Origin: Cyclobacteriaceae bacterium
GTDB lineage: Bacteria; Bacteroidota; Bacteroidia; Cytophagales; Cyclobacteriaceae
NCBI GenBank assembly: GCA_016787725.1
Contig: JAEUTZ010000004.1
Coordinates: 186,001-250,000 of the forward strand
DNA: 64,000 bases
Reading direction: 5' to 3'
Shown here: positions 1 to 9,612 of the stretch, in pieces
Position numbering within the stretch: the first letter of the stretch is position 1
Layout: every line of letters starts with the position of its first letter
Translations under genes and position numbers: made by a program
Notes under the pieces: model-generated
Databases searched by the model: none
What the model saw: only the letters and a program-made list of their open reading frames with translations
Told to the model about the DNA's origin: nothing

Positions 1-2
1 GC

Positions 3-317
3 GCTAAATTGTTGTTGGTGATTTTTGATGTCAACAAGGCTTCTGTTAGAAATATTGCAGCCGTGCGCGATCTGACCCAACAGTTGGAGGGCAAAGTGGA
101 TTGTTTTATTCTCACCTCATCCGGCTCGGAAGCGATGGAAGCATTTCGCCATGAGCACCAGTTGGGCGTTCCTTTTTATTATGCCGATGCTACTGTTTTA
201 AAAACCATCATTCGCTCCAATCCTGGAATAGCCCTGTGGAATAATGGGACAGTATTGGGCAACTGGCATCATAATGACACCCCCTCTCCGGACGAAATTC
301 TCAACTTGCTGAGATGA
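3..317 (+). CDS. C-terminal part of a DoxX/BT_3928-like membrane protein (partial)
   Basis: The frame is open to the left edge, so only the last ~104 codons are present and the true start lies outside. What is visible looks like a small soluble alpha/beta domain: a hydrophobic strand (LLVIFDVN), a helix, a second strand (FILTSS), then VPFYYAD and IALWNNG. In Bacteroidota such a tail follows the four membrane helices of DoxX-type BT_3928 family proteins. No CxxC motif is seen, so thiol redox activity is not supported. The gene overlaps the following aroK by an ATGA, implying translational coupling. The family assignment rests on pattern memory only. Confidence 0.5.
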   Translation, partial: AKLLLVIFDVNKASVRNIAAVRDLTQQLEGKVDCFILTSSGSEAMEAFRHEHQLGVPFYYADATVLKTIIRSNPGIALWNNGTVLGNWHHNDTPSPDEILNLLR

Positions 318-820
318 AAATCTTTCTGGTTGGCTTACCCGGCAGTGGCAAATCTACACTCGGAAAGCAATTGGCCGGGAAATTGAATTTCTCCTTCATT
401 GATCTGGATACTGAAATCGAAAAATCAATAGGGTTATCCGTTAAGTCAATATTTAAGCAATATGGGGAGAGTTTTTTCCGGAAGGAGGAATCAGAAATGT
501 TGCATCGCCTCGGAGAAAGTAACGAGTCAATGGTGATCGCTACAGGCGGAGGAGCTCCGGTTTACTTCGATAACATGAAGTATATGAACACGAGAGGACA
601 AACTATTTTTTTAGATGTTCCGCCCCGGGAAATTGCCACCCGGATTCAAAACTCAAAAAAGGAAGAGCGGCCACTGCTTGCGAATCTGGCTCCCGATGAA
701 CTCAAAGACCAGATTGAGTTTCTTCGGTCGCAGCGAATCTCATTTTATAACCAAGCTCATCATAGGTTAACCGGGATTGTTCAGATAGCTGATCTGCTGC
801 ACGTATTGAATGTCCCTTAA
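314..820 (+). CDS. aroK: Shikimate kinase
   Basis: A 168-residue cytosolic enzyme that phosphorylates shikimate with ATP, the fifth step of the chorismate pathway. The Walker A loop GLPGSGKST is at residues 7-15. The shikimate-binding DLDTEIE follows at about 31, FRKEES at about 56 and the ATGGGAP loop at about 76. The lid arginine lies in EERPLL. Length is normal for a monofunctional kinase. The start overlaps the stop of the upstream gene (ATGA at 314-317). Its stop overlaps, tail to tail, the stop of the outer membrane protein gene on the other strand, so no spacer is left for a private terminator. Confidence 0.95.
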   Translation: MKIFLVGLPGSGKSTLGKQLAGKLNFSFIDLDTEIEKSIGLSVKSIFKQYGESFFRKEESEMLHRLGESNESMVIATGGGAPVYFDNMKYMNTRGQTIFLDVPPREIATRIQNSKKEERPLLANLAPDELKDQIEFLRSQRISFYNQAHHRLTGIVQIADLLHVLNVP

Positions 821-2373
821 AAGGGGAATCCAATCGTAAGCACTCCCAATGTGTTTTTAGTATCAAGGGTAACCAATGGACTGGTGGGAGAGTTGACACG
901 GTAGGGGCGGTAGGAGTTTTCACCTTGTGTGAAGACCAATGCAAAATCTGCGTAGAACTTTTTACTACGAAAGCCCAGTCCGGTCGAATACGAGGTTATG
1001 TCCCGGGAGATTCCGTTTTGTTCTGAAACAAAGGGATCGGGCATGTAGGAGAACCCGGCTCGTACCCGCCATACATTGAACCGGAATTCACCCCCGATCC
1101 GATAGTTCACAACGGTTTGATACAATTCCTGGATGTTCTCATTATCCGAATCAAAGGAAATACCGGAGATTCCAGAGGAATATTTGGCGCGGGCATAGTT
1201 CACCAGTTCTGCATCGGCTGAAACAAAGCCGAACTTCTGGAAAAAGAAGGAAGCACCCAGACTGAGCCGGTCCGGGGTTCTTAAATCATATTCAGAAATG
1301 AGCTCATCCGTTTGTTCATTAACGTCCAGAAGCAAGTCACCGTCTCCGAAATAATCAAAGTTGTTCCAGAGTGTTTTCATGGAGCCTTGATAGATGTCGG
1401 TAATCTGATAATAGGTGGGGGTCGTGTAAGAGATCCCAACCTGTAACAAATCCAAGGGTCGATAGATCATGCCCAAGGTTCCATTAAATCCAGATCCTGT
1501 TATTTTTAATTCTTCTTCTAGAAGCAGATTGTTGAGAGGTTTAAACGTAGGATCGAGCACAAAAACGAAATCTGACTCCCGGTATGTCTTCTTAACCTCG
1601 TATCGGATGGAAGCCAGGCCAACACCAGCCCCAATAAAAAACTTATCGGAGAGGTTGGCCCCATAAGAAAAACTCCATTGATTTTGGGCTCCTGAGAAGA
1701 TTACTTCTTCTTGCTGGAATACCGTACGGATGTCGTTCGGATTGTTTGGAAAGGTTCCGAGTACGGATAAATATTCATACGGAGAGGCACTGGGATTCAA
1801 AAAGGTGGAGTCTTCTATCAGATAATTATTGTAGGCCAGGCCGGTAGGCGTGTTGAAATAATCTCCACCCACCAGAAATTCATCCGCCAATAAACCCGTT
1901 GCATCTGCTATGAAATAATCAATGATCGAATTATTCGCATTCGTACCTTCGTAACTGAAGCGTTGATTAAAATTATTCGTTCGATTGAAGGTAATGGCAA
2001 AGGTGCCGCTCAAAAACCCTTTGCTGCGGTTTTGATTGTTTTGAAAAACCAACCCAACCCCCGGAACATGAAGATTGGTTTGATTATCGGAGGTAGTATT
2101 ATCCAGGTAGGAAGATTCACTGGAGCCTGAATTATATCCTGTTGAAAAACTGAACTCTGAACGGTTATACATTCCCAATCCGGCCGGATTGGAGAAAGCT
2201 GAACTGTAATCGCCACCCAGGCTGATCTGCGCACCACCCATGGCCTGGATGCGCGCGCTGCCGCCCGGCTTGGTCCTGCTAAACAGTAAGGCCGTTTCCG
2301 TAAAGCTTTGCGCACTTACCAATACCGGTAGGCACACAAGTATTCCAGGAAGCCCAACGCCCCAAATTTTCAT
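817..2373 (-). CDS. FadL/OmpP1-like outer membrane transport protein
   Basis: A 518-residue exported beta-barrel. It has an N-terminal signal peptide ending near VLVSAQS. The mature N-terminus carries the OmpP1/FadL/TodX signature RIQAMGGAQISLGGDYSSAFSNPAG shortened here to its key parts: AMGGA, the S-x-x-FSNPAG motif and the following GLGMY. The rest is alternating hydrophobic/aromatic strands (FSFGYG-like segments, repeated GxGxxxR stretches) and it ends in a terminal phenylalanine (GFPF), as barrels recognised by the BAM complex do. Members of this family import hydrophobic compounds; the substrate here is unknown. It is transcribed leftward and meets aroK stop to stop. Confidence 0.85.
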   Translation of the reverse strand: MKIWGVGLPGILVCLPVLVSAQSFTETALLFSRTKPGGSARIQAMGGAQISLGGDYSSAFSNPAGLGMYNRSEFSFSTGYNSGSSESSYLDNTTSDNQTNLHVPGVGLVFQNNQNRSKGFLSGTFAITFNRTNNFNQRFSYEGTNANNSIIDYFIADATGLLADEFLVGGDYFNTPTGLAYNNYLIEDSTFLNPSASPYEYLSVLGTFPNNPNDIRTVFQQEEVIFSGAQNQWSFSYGANLSDKFFIGAGVGLASIRYEVKKTYRESDFVFVLDPTFKPLNNLLLEEELKITGSGFNGTLGMIYRPLDLLQVGISYTTPTYYQITDIYQGSMKTLWNNFDYFGDGDLLLDVNEQTDELISEYDLRTPDRLSLGASFFFQKFGFVSADAELVNYARAKYSSGISGISFDSDNENIQELYQTVVNYRIGGEFRFNVWRVRAGFSYMPDPFVSEQNGISRDITSYSTGLGFRSKKFYADFALVFTQGENSYRPYRVNSPTSPLVTLDTKNTLGVLTIGFPF

Positions 2374-2393
2374 ACACCTCTTATTTGTTTAGT

Positions 2394-3542
2394 TTAATCG
2401 CGTCCGCGTCTGCCTCCGGATGAAGAACTGCCACCACTGGAAATTCCGCTGCTGCTTCGGCTTCCGCTACCACTGGAAAAGCTATTATTGCTTCCGGACC
2501 AACCTGAGCTGCGACTTCCGCTGTTGCTGTTGAACCACGAATTGTCTGAGCTGCGCGAAGTTCGGTTATTCGTGTTCGACCACGAAGAAATACCGGATCC
2601 CGTTCTGCCTGAACTTGAATTGCTCCACGAAGACCGGGTCTCCGGATTGGTCCTCCAACCACGTTGATAATAATCCGAAGTTGAATTTGCAGCTACGCGA
2701 CCAGACGAACCGCGATTGCGTCCCTGGCTATCAACGGTTGCAGTCGATCCATAATTGCGATTGTTGACGGTTACCGGATTATTTAAATCCGTGCTGCGCG
2801 AAGTTCTTTTTCCGTAGGCAGGGGCCCGGCCACCATTGGTTGGATCAGTGTTTATAATATATACAGGATAGCCGAAACCGCCTCCATACCAAGGATTATA
2901 AAAACCACCCCCGTAGCCAAAGTTCATCCAGGGATTCATTCCATAATAACCTCCGGAGCCCCACATCATCGACATACCCAACGACCACGACCAACCAGGT
3001 CGATAGTAGCTGTTATACCCAAACGGATCATACCCCCAAGGGGAATAGAAATTGGAATACGGATTATATCCCATCATGCCAAAACTAGAGTAGGGATTAT
3101 ATCCCATCATGCCGAAACTGGAGTAGGGATAGAACGAATTGCCCCAACCCATGTTCGGACAACTCATGCAGTTATTGGCGGTTGTTGAACGATAGGAATC
3201 GAAAAGATTTGCATTGACACTTACCGGTGCAAAGTCGGTTGTGAAATAAGGAGCTGGATCATCGCTTGAGTTGGGATCAACCTTAGTTTGAGATATATAT
3301 TCCGGGTTCACATTCCGGGCTGAATAGCTATCGGTAGGGTTAATAACAGGTGCCCCTTCAAGTTGCTTGGCAGTTTCCTTCACTGAGGTCTGGCGCACCA
3401 ATTCCTGACTCACCTTGGCGGTTACTAAAACAGGTCTGTCTTTCGACCGGAAATACAGGTCATCATATTCCATCTCCTGCGCCTGACCAACCCAGGTCAT
3501 CAACATCAGCAGGCTGCCTAAGAAAGTGATTCTTGATTTCAT
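2394..3542 (-). CDS. Exported Tyr/Gly/Ser-rich low-complexity protein
   Basis: A 382-residue protein of unknown function. I chose the ATG at 3542 over a GTG 21 bases upstream because it places a clean signal peptide (MKSRITFLG, cleavage near GQAQE) at the N-terminus. Residues ~30-120 are of ordinary composition. Residues ~125-225 are rich in Tyr, Gly, Met, Asn and Pro and contain an 11-residue tandem repeat. The last ~110 residues are almost entirely Ser, Gly, Asn and Arg, ending in GGRRGRD. Such composition suggests an extended surface or matrix protein. It lies 20 bases upstream of the FadL-like gene in the same direction and may share its transcript. Confidence 0.7.
   Translation of the reverse strand: MKSRITFLGSLLMLMTWVGQAQEMEYDDLYFRSKDRPVLVTAKVSQELVRQTSVKETAKQLEGAPVINPTDSYSARNVNPEYISQTKVDPNSSDDPAPYFTTDFAPVSVNANLFDSYRSTTANNCMSCPNMGWGNSFYPYSSFGMMGYNPYSSFGMMGYNPYSNFYSPWGYDPFGYNSYYRPGWSWSLGMSMMWGSGGYYGMNPWMNFGYGGGFYNPWYGGGFGYPVYIINTDPTNGGRAPAYGKRTSRSTDLNNPVTVNNRNYGSTATVDSQGRNRGSSGRVAANSTSDYYQRGWRTNPETRSSWSNSSSGRTGSGISSWSNTNNRTSRSSDNSWFNSNSGSRSSGWSGSNNSFSSGSGSRSSSGISSGGSSSSGGRRGRD
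3061..3126 (-). repeat. 33-bp tandem repeat, two full copies inside a CDS
   Basis: Two adjacent 33-base units (3061-3093 and 3094-3126) differ at only two positions. They encode two copies of an 11-residue unit, GYNPYSSFGMM, and a partial third copy follows. The unit length is a multiple of three, so copy-number change would keep the frame. Confidence 0.85.
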
Positions 3543-3715
3543 ACCTTTTGATTTAGTGAACACTTTATCTAACGCAAAACCGGAGTTTCCGGGTACATTA
3601 ACAGAACAAGTTTAAGCCTAAAATTGTGCGAAAACCAGCATTTTTAATGTGGTAGTTATGCCATTTTTCAGGCTATTTTTTCCCGCTATCTCCAAGCCCG
3701 CTCCCAAACCTCTTC

Positions 3716-3723
3716 TATATTTG
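3716..3723 (+). promoter_or_regulatory. Possible -7 element for proS
   Basis: TATATTTG matches the Bacteroidota -7 consensus TAnnTTTG and lies 42 bases before the proS start. No convincing TTG -33 element is seen at the right spacing, so this is a half-supported promoter. The rest of the 3543-3765 gap shows no gene. Confidence 0.3.
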
Positions 3724-3765
3724 CCGAACTATTCAAAGTTACGAAATAAATACGACTGATTTCTG

Positions 3766-5244
3766 ATGGGAAAAGAGATAACAAGCCGCAGTGAAGATTA
3801 TGCACAGTGGTACATCGACCTGGTAAAAAAGGCAGATTTGGCAGAAAACTCCGATGTGCGCGGGTGTATGGTCATCAAGCCCTATGGTTATAGTATTTGG
3901 GAGAAAATGCAGGCGGGATTGGACAAAATGTTTAAAGACACCGGTCACGTAAATGCGTATTTCCCCCTGTTTGTTCCGAAGAGTATGTTCGAGGCGGAAG
4001 AAAAGAATGCCGAAGGGTTTGCGAAGGAGTGTGCCATCGTTACCCATTACCGGTTGAAAAGTGATCCTCTGAAAAAAGGGAAGTTAATGGTTGATCCGGA
4101 TGCCAAGTTGGAAGAAGAGCTGGTGGTACGCCCCACCAGTGAAGCCATTATCTGGAGTACCTATAAGCGCTGGATTCAATCGTATCGCGATTTACCGGTT
4201 CTCATTAATCAGTGGGCCAACGTGGTGCGCTGGGAAATGCGTACGCGCCTATTTCTCCGCACTGCGGAATTTCTTTGGCAGGAAGGTCACACCGCCCACG
4301 CTACCGCTCCGGAAGCCATTCAGGAAACAGAACAGATGTTGAACGTGTATGCGGAGTTTGTTGAAACCTTTATGGCCGTGCCGGTGATAAAGGGAAAGAA
4401 ATCGGAGGGGGAACGCTTTCCGGGAGCCGTAGAGACGTATTGCATCGAGGCCATGATGCAGGATGGCAAGGCTTTACAAGCTGGAACTTCACACTTCCTC
4501 GGTCAGAATTTTGCCGATGCCTTTGGCGTTCAGTTCACAAACAAGGAAGGTAAACTCGACAAAGTATGGGGCACGTCCTGGGGTGTAAGTACTCGCCTTA
4601 TTGGTGCGCTGATCATGGCCCACAGCGATGATGATGGCTTGGTGCTACCACCAAAATTAGCCCCGATTCACGTGGTGATCGTTCCCATTTTTAAAACCGA
4701 GCAAGAGCTTGAGAAGATTTCTGAACAGGCCAATCAGATTGCAGGCGCGTTGCGCAAACAGGGGTATTCTGTAAAATTTGACAACCGCGATACGCACAAG
4801 CCCGGATTTAAGTTCGCGGAATGGGAATTGAAAGGTGTACCGGTACGAATTGCGATTGGTCCGCGCGACCTTGAAAATAAGACGGTAGAAGTTGCCCGCA
4901 GAGACACCAAGGAGAAGCAGGTTGTGGCACTGGATGCGATTGCTACATCAATTCCGGCTTTACTGGATTCAATTCAGGAAAACATCTATCAAAAAGCACT
5001 CGCCTTCCGCAATTCAATGATTACACCGGTCAACAGCTTTGATGAATTCAAGCAAGTACTGGATGGAAAGGGTGGGTTTGTATTAGCACATTGGGACGGA
5101 ACCGCAGAAACGGAAGCCGCCATTAAAGAAGATACAAAAGCAACCATTCGGTGTATTCCGCTGGATGCAAAGCCTGAGTCAGGGGTATGTGTTTATTCCG
5201 GTAAACCCTCGGATAAACGGGTTCTTTTTGCACGCGCGTATTGA
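3766..5244 (+). CDS. proS: Prolyl-tRNA synthetase, short (archaeal/eukaryal-type) form
   Basis: A 492-residue class II aminoacyl-tRNA synthetase charging tRNA-Pro. Class II motif 2 is around RPTSEAI and VVRWEMRTR (residues ~125-160). Motif 3 lies near residue 266 onward, followed by [12 protein letters not shown]. An anticodon-binding domain spans about 305-405. The extra C-terminal domain ends in the conserved terminal tyrosine (LFARAY). The bacterial INS editing domain is absent, as expected for the ProS type 3 used by Bacteroidota. It is monocistronic or leads into the nfeD-floA pair 48 bases downstream. Confidence 0.96.
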   Translation: MGKEITSRSEDYAQWYIDLVKKADLAENSDVRGCMVIKPYGYSIWEKMQAGLDKMFKDTGHVNAYFPLFVPKSMFEAEEKNAEGFAKECAIVTHYRLKSDPLKKGKLMVDPDAKLEEELVVRPTSEAIIWSTYKRWIQSYRDLPVLINQWANVVRWEMRTRLFLRTAEFLWQEGHTAHATAPEAIQETEQMLNVYAEFVETFMAVPVIKGKKSEGERFPGAVETYCIEAMMQDGKALQAGTSHFLGQNFADAFGVQFTNKEGKLDKVWGTSWGVSTRLIGALIMAHSDDDGLVLPPKLAPIHVVIVPIFKTEQELEKISEQANQIAGALRKQGYSVKFDNRDTHKPGFKFAEWELKGVPVRIAIGPRDLENKTVEVARRDTKEKQVVALDAIATSIPALLDSIQENIYQKALAFRNSMITPVNSFDEFKQVLDGKGGFVLAHWDGTAETEAAIKEDTKATIRCIPLDAKPESGVCVYSGKPSDKRVLFARAY

Positions 5245-5292
5245 GAAATGATTTCAATAAACGATCGTAAAATTGACTACTTTTAGAGCTCG

Positions 5293-5784
5293 TTGTTTAT
5301 AACCCTGCCTGCTGTGATTGAATGGATAACTGTTGTTTCGCTGATTTTGTTTGGTCTTGTCCTGATCATTGCGGAGATCATTTTTGTTCCGGGAACAACG
5401 GTCGTTGGAATTCTTGGCTTTATCTTTCTGATCATCGGCATTGCCCTGAGCTTTAGTTATTTCGGTGCAGAAACGGGATGGACAACGGTAGGCGTCACCG
5501 CGGTGGCTTCCGGCCTGATCATTTACTACGCATTCAAATCGAATGTCTGGGGGCGATTTTCCCTTCGATCGTCCATTGATAGCAAGGTTAATGAAGGCGA
5601 AACGTTAGCGGTAACCGTTGGTATGGAGGGAAGCACCGTTTCGGCATTGCGGCCCATCGGCAAGGCAACCCTGGGTGATAAACTGTATGAAGTAAAAACC
5701 CTCGGTGAGTACCTCGACAGCGGACATAAAGTGCGCGTCATTCAAGTTATCTCGAATCAAATAATCGTAGAACCTATAAACTAA
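5293..5784 (+). CDS. NfeD family membrane protein
   Basis: A 163-residue short-form NfeD protein: three or four hydrophobic segments in residues ~10-80 ([42 protein letters not shown]) then a C-terminal OB-fold domain ([15 protein letters not shown] ... [12 protein letters not shown]). NfeD proteins pair with flotillin-like scaffolds in membrane microdomains, and the next gene is floA only 4 bases away, which supports the call. The start is uncertain: TTG at 5293 is the longest, GTG at 5314 is possible, and no strong ribosome-binding site decides it. Confidence 0.85.
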   Translation: MFITLPAVIEWITVVSLILFGLVLIIAEIIFVPGTTVVGILGFIFLIIGIALSFSYFGAETGWTTVGVTAVASGLIIYYAFKSNVWGRFSLRSSIDSKVNEGETLAVTVGMEGSTVSALRPIGKATLGDKLYEVKTLGEYLDSGHKVRVIQVISNQIIVEPIN

Positions 5785-5788
5785 CACT

Positions 5789-6772
5789 ATGGAAGGCTTA
5801 GCATTTATTTTTATTGTTTTTATCGGCATCGTTGGATTTTTCATGTTCCTCTACTTTGTTCCGGTGGGCTTGTGGATCACCGCCATCTTTGCCGGAGTTA
5901 AAGTGACTATCGGATCCTTGATTGGAATGAGAATCCGAAAAGTACCACCCGGTGTAATCGTTAACTCCTTGATTACCGCCAACAAGGCCGGATTAAAATT
6001 AACAGCAAATGAATTGGAAACCCATTACCTGGCAGGAGGCAACGTACCCAACGTTATCCGGGCGCTAATCTCGGCAGAGAAAGCCAATATCAACCTTGAC
6101 TTTAAACAAGCAACCGCCATTGACCTGGCCGGTCGCGATGTTTTTGAGGCGGTACAAATTTCGGTTAATCCAAAAGTGATCACCACACCCAAGGTGGCAG
6201 CCGTGGCTGCTGATGGGATACAACTTATTGCTGTGGCACGGGTTACCGTACGGGCCAGTATTCAACAATTGGTGGGGGGTGCCGGTGAAGATACCATTCT
6301 GGCGCGCGTGGGTGAAGGTATTGTGACATCCATCGGATCGGCACAATCCCATAAGGAAGTGTTGGCCAATCCGGATAAGATTTCGAAACTGGTGTTATCC
6401 CGCGGATTAGATGCCGGAACCGCTTTTGAAATTCTTTCGATTGACATTGCCGATGTGGATGTGGGTGCTAACATTGGCGCGAAACTTCAAATCGATCAGG
6501 CTTCAGCCGATTTAAAAGTGGCGGAGGCCCGGGCTGAAGAGCGCAGGGCCATGGCCGTTGCATTGGAGCAGGAGATGATTGCCAAAGCGCAGGAAGCCCG
6601 TGCAAATGTAATTCAGGCGGAAGCAGAAATTCCAAAAGCAATTGCAGAAGCTTTTGTGAAGGGGAACCTGGGGGTAATGGATTATTACAAAATGCAAAAT
6701 GTGCAGGCCGATACGGAAATGAGACAATCCATCTCCGGCACCGGTAAATCGGGCCCGAATCCAAATCAATAA
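5789..6772 (+). CDS. floA: Flotillin-like protein FloA
   Basis: A 327-residue UPF0365/FloA family protein that scaffolds functional membrane microdomains. A single N-terminal hydrophobic hairpin (about residues 4-45) is followed by a SPFH/PHB-like domain with the family signature [13 protein letters not shown] near residue 45 and [12 protein letters not shown] near 170. The C-terminal coiled-coil tail is rich in Ala and Glu ([19 protein letters not shown] shortened). Length matches the family. It is coupled to nfeD (4-base gap), the same order as in Firmicutes, and is followed by a clear intrinsic terminator. Confidence 0.95.
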   Translation: MEGLAFIFIVFIGIVGFFMFLYFVPVGLWITAIFAGVKVTIGSLIGMRIRKVPPGVIVNSLITANKAGLKLTANELETHYLAGGNVPNVIRALISAEKANINLDFKQATAIDLAGRDVFEAVQISVNPKVITTPKVAAVAADGIQLIAVARVTVRASIQQLVGGAGEDTILARVGEGIVTSIGSAQSHKEVLANPDKISKLVLSRGLDAGTAFEILSIDIADVDVGANIGAKLQIDQASADLKVAEARAEERRAMAVALEQEMIAKAQEARANVIQAEAEIPKAIAEAFVKGNLGVMDYYKMQNVQADTEMRQSISGTGKSGPNPNQ

Positions 6773-6790
6773 ACAATCTGAAAACACAAT

Positions 6791-6819
6791 AAGAAAGCTG
6801 TCTTGAGGGCAGCTTTCTT
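6791..6819 (+). terminator. Intrinsic terminator after nfeD-floA
   Basis: A 10-bp stem AAGAAAGCTG/CAGCTTTCTT, extendable by two inner pairs, with a small loop, followed by TGTTT. It sits 18 bases past the floA stop and, since the next gene is convergent, may serve both strands. Confidence 0.8.
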
Positions 6820-6832
6820 TGTTTATGCGTAA

Positions 6833-8938
6833 TTAGTTTAGCACAATTTCTTTCCAGACCGATTTGATGGAGGCAAGAAACTGATTTTGAATAGGATCGT
6901 AGGTGATTGAATCGTAGATAACCGGAATTACCGGTAAGCCTGTGCCGGAAATGACTCCATGTCTTGAACCTTGCACTACCATAATTAAACCGTTGTTCAG
7001 TTCTTCCAATTGTGAAAACCGGGTTTCAATCAAGAGTGTTCCCTGAGCATCGGCCAACCCGACTAACCCGTCCTTGTAAAGTTTGATTTTGTTGTTAGGC
7101 AGTCGTTCCATTGAATCATAATGAAGTGACAATATGTACTTCCCGTTCCGGTCGATAATACCGGCCTTACCACCTCTGCGCACCAACGATAATCCCTGAA
7201 CAAAAGGGCTTGCTGCTTCATAATTGGGATGGATAACAATTTGATCTTCTGCATTGATAAATCCCCATTTACCAATCAACTTTACTGCGGCCAATCCCTC
7301 CTGAAAATACCCGATGTCATCGTACCGGTTGGCGATACGAAGCCGGTTTCGGTCGTCAATAAAGCCATACTTTCCATCGCGTTTGATGCCGCGCATCCCT
7401 TCATGCCCTGCATAAATTTCTTCAAGCCGATCCAGCACCGGAGCGGGGGTTCGTGCCAGAACACTGCCGTTGTAATCGAGGGTCTTGATGGTTCCATCGG
7501 GAACGTATTCATTCCAATAGGCTTCTTTGAAGACGATTGGATTTTCCGTGAAATAGATTGTTTCGCCCGAATATTTTTTAAGGAAGGTAAGGGGTGCCTG
7601 CTTTTGTAAATAGCAGGAATCATTTAAAAGTTGAAGCGGATACGGCTGAGGGGCCACCAACCATTCTTCCCGCGTTGAAATGATGCCATACTGATTTCGG
7701 AATTTAACCACAATTCGATCTTCAGAAATTTCAAGTAGGGAATCAAACACGCAATGCACAGTTTCGATACCGGCTGAGTTAAGTAATCCCCAAAATCCAA
7801 AATTTCTGACTGGCCAATACGCCTCTTTGGATTCACCAATAAAATCATACTGCTTTTCGGTTTTGAAGCTTTGATTAAGATTGGTTAAGATCCAGCCTTT
7901 GGGTTTTTGATAGGCCCGGATTAATTCATTGCTAGTTTGGAGCGAGTCGTACTGGAAAGGAAACACAACAACATTGTCGGCCTGTATTATCCCTTGTTTT
8001 CCGTTCCGGGAAGCAAGAAATAAATCCACTTTTAGCGGGACCAACTGATCGTATTGAGCCGGTACCAGCACATTCAACGCAGTGTCCAGCAATCCGAATT
8101 GTGTACCATATCGGTAGATATACCCTCGTTCAATGGGGACAATTGATTCGGCACTAAATTTTTGTTTTAGTTTGTTTGTTGGGGTTATAATCAGCCACTC
8201 ATCGTGCGGCAATACCTTCACTTCCTCAGTGTCAACATCAATCTCTTGATACACAGGTTCCACCACAATATTCCCTTCCCGATCCAGTAACCCTTGATTC
8301 AGATTCTGATACATAATCGCCTTGCTATTTCGGAACGCAGCGATGCTATCGATGTTGAATGCCGAAATGGCTTTTCCGGTTTCGGTGAACAACGCAATTT
8401 TTCCGTGCTCATCTTCTACAGCATACCGCAGCGTGCCCAATGGATAAATCTGTTTATATAGAACCGGAATGACAATTCGGTTTTCTAGGTCGGTGAGTCC
8501 ATAATAATAGCGTCCCTTCTGCAGATGAAAGACAATCGCCCGCAAGCCATGAACTTGTATTCCATCATATTGAAAAGGAATCTTTGTTTCACCACGCAAG
8601 TTCAAACAACCTGCCTTTACCTGTGCCGGGTTTATTTTTTTCCTGGCGACCAGATACTCTCCACTGCTATAAACGATGGATTCGAATTCTGCTTTGGTGA
8701 TGAATTCCTTTTTCAGGTTGATCATGCCCCACTGATTGTTCAGGCGGTAACCGGTTACATCGCCAATCACCGAAAAACTTCCATCGGCCCACCCCAAGGC
8801 ATCAAAAGAAGCTGGTAACACAACTTTTCCATCCTGGTCTTTAATCCCCACTTTTCCATTTTCCTCAAACACAAGAAAGGAATCTGCCCGGCATGAGAAC
8901 CCGATCAGGAACAGGACAATAACAAACAACCCTTTCAT
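6833..8938 (-). CDS. WG-repeat exported protein
   Basis: A 701-residue protein built of WG repeats, each with a W/Y-G-[LIF]-[LI]-[DN]-x-x-G core followed by I-x-P-x-x-Y-D. Clear examples are GKWGFINAEDQIVIHPNYE, KYGFIDDRNR, FGLLDTALN, FWGLLNSAG and QYGIIST, giving roughly a dozen repeats across the length. The N-terminus is a signal sequence, and LIGFSC could be a lipobox with the lipidated Cys at residue 16. WG-repeat proteins are widespread in Bacteroidota with no defined enzymatic role. It is transcribed alone, convergent to floA. Confidence 0.85.
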   Translation of the reverse strand: MKGLFVIVLFLIGFSCRADSFLVFEENGKVGIKDQDGKVVLPASFDALGWADGSFSVIGDVTGYRLNNQWGMINLKKEFITKAEFESIVYSSGEYLVARKKINPAQVKAGCLNLRGETKIPFQYDGIQVHGLRAIVFHLQKGRYYYGLTDLENRIVIPVLYKQIYPLGTLRYAVEDEHGKIALFTETGKAISAFNIDSIAAFRNSKAIMYQNLNQGLLDREGNIVVEPVYQEIDVDTEEVKVLPHDEWLIITPTNKLKQKFSAESIVPIERGYIYRYGTQFGLLDTALNVLVPAQYDQLVPLKVDLFLASRNGKQGIIQADNVVVFPFQYDSLQTSNELIRAYQKPKGWILTNLNQSFKTEKQYDFIGESKEAYWPVRNFGFWGLLNSAGIETVHCVFDSLLEISEDRIVVKFRNQYGIISTREEWLVAPQPYPLQLLNDSCYLQKQAPLTFLKKYSGETIYFTENPIVFKEAYWNEYVPDGTIKTLDYNGSVLARTPAPVLDRLEEIYAGHEGMRGIKRDGKYGFIDDRNRLRIANRYDDIGYFQEGLAAVKLIGKWGFINAEDQIVIHPNYEAASPFVQGLSLVRRGGKAGIIDRNGKYILSLHYDSMERLPNNKIKLYKDGLVGLADAQGTLLIETRFSQLEELNNGLIMVVQGSRHGVISGTGLPVIPVIYDSITYDPIQNQFLASIKSVWKEIVLN

Positions 8939-9027
8939 CCCTGTAAAGGTAGAGGGTTCAGCCTTGATTTGAGAATTTTTTTAAAGTTTGGTCAGCCGGA
9001 TTGACGGAACAGGATGTTGGATGGTAG

Positions 9028-9612
9028 TCAGGGCTTTACCCGATCCAGATCGGCCGGGGTATCCAGATCGACATCACCATTTTCGAAGGGCACGGTTAAA
9101 AGAGTTCCCGTGTGATGTTGAATAATTTTTCGCGCGCCCTGAGCATCATCAATCTCAAGTAGATTTGGGAAGACAGATCGGCTGAAAAGGGCCGGAACTC
9201 CATGAACATTCTTGTAGGAACAAGCTACAATATCGGCTGATTTACGCTGGTAGGTCGCGATGAGTGAATCCAGAATGGCCGTGGTAAGGTACGGTTGATC
9301 GCAAACCATCACGATCACCGCTTCCGAATCGGGATGTTTTTCCAGAAGTACCTTCATTCCTGCTTTCAGGGAACTGCCCATCCCTCGTTCCCATTGTTCA
9401 TGGTAAACGGTTTCAACTGGAAACCCGGCAATCAATTGCTGATGCTCTTCGGCCTGGGCTCCTAAAACCACAAGCACATGTTTTGCTTTGCTGTTCAACG
9501 CCACCTGCACGGTCTTCGCTAGCAAGCTAACCCCGCCTACAATAAATTTTTGTTTGGATTGTCCAAGACGGGAGGAAGAACCCGCTGCGAGAATCAGGAT
9601 GTTTACCTTCAT
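9028..9612 (-). CDS. MobA/MocA-like nucleotidyltransferase
   Basis: A 194-residue NTP transferase. The N-terminal nucleotide-binding signature LAAGSSSRLGQSKQ (residues ~8-21) is followed by GMGSSLKAG near 80, the metal-binding CDQPY near 107 and GDVDLDTPADL at the C-terminus. This is the MocA/MobA-like class that activates molybdopterin with CTP or GTP. An XdhC homologue lies two genes upstream, and the MocA-XdhC pairing points to molybdenum hydroxylase maturation. No hydroxylase subunit is in this window. Its ATG overlaps the stop of the preceding gene (ATGA, 9609-9612). Confidence 0.85.
   Translation of the reverse strand: MKVNILILAAGSSSRLGQSKQKFIVGGVSLLAKTVQVALNSKAKHVLVVLGAQAEEHQQLIAGFPVETVYHEQWERGMGSSLKAGMKVLLEKHPDSEAVIVMVCDQPYLTTAILDSLIATYQRKSADIVACSYKNVHGVPALFSRSVFPNLLEIDDAQGARKIIQHHTGTLLTVPFENGDVDLDTPADLDRVKP

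Noticed and set aside
2381-2662. Open frame of 93 codons on the minus strand
   Set aside because: Lies within the low-complexity tail of the Ser/Gly-rich gene; simple-sequence DNA opens other frames.
7229-7609. Plus-strand open frame of 126 codons
   Set aside because: Antisense to the WG-repeat gene, whose repeat pattern clearly establishes the minus strand as coding.
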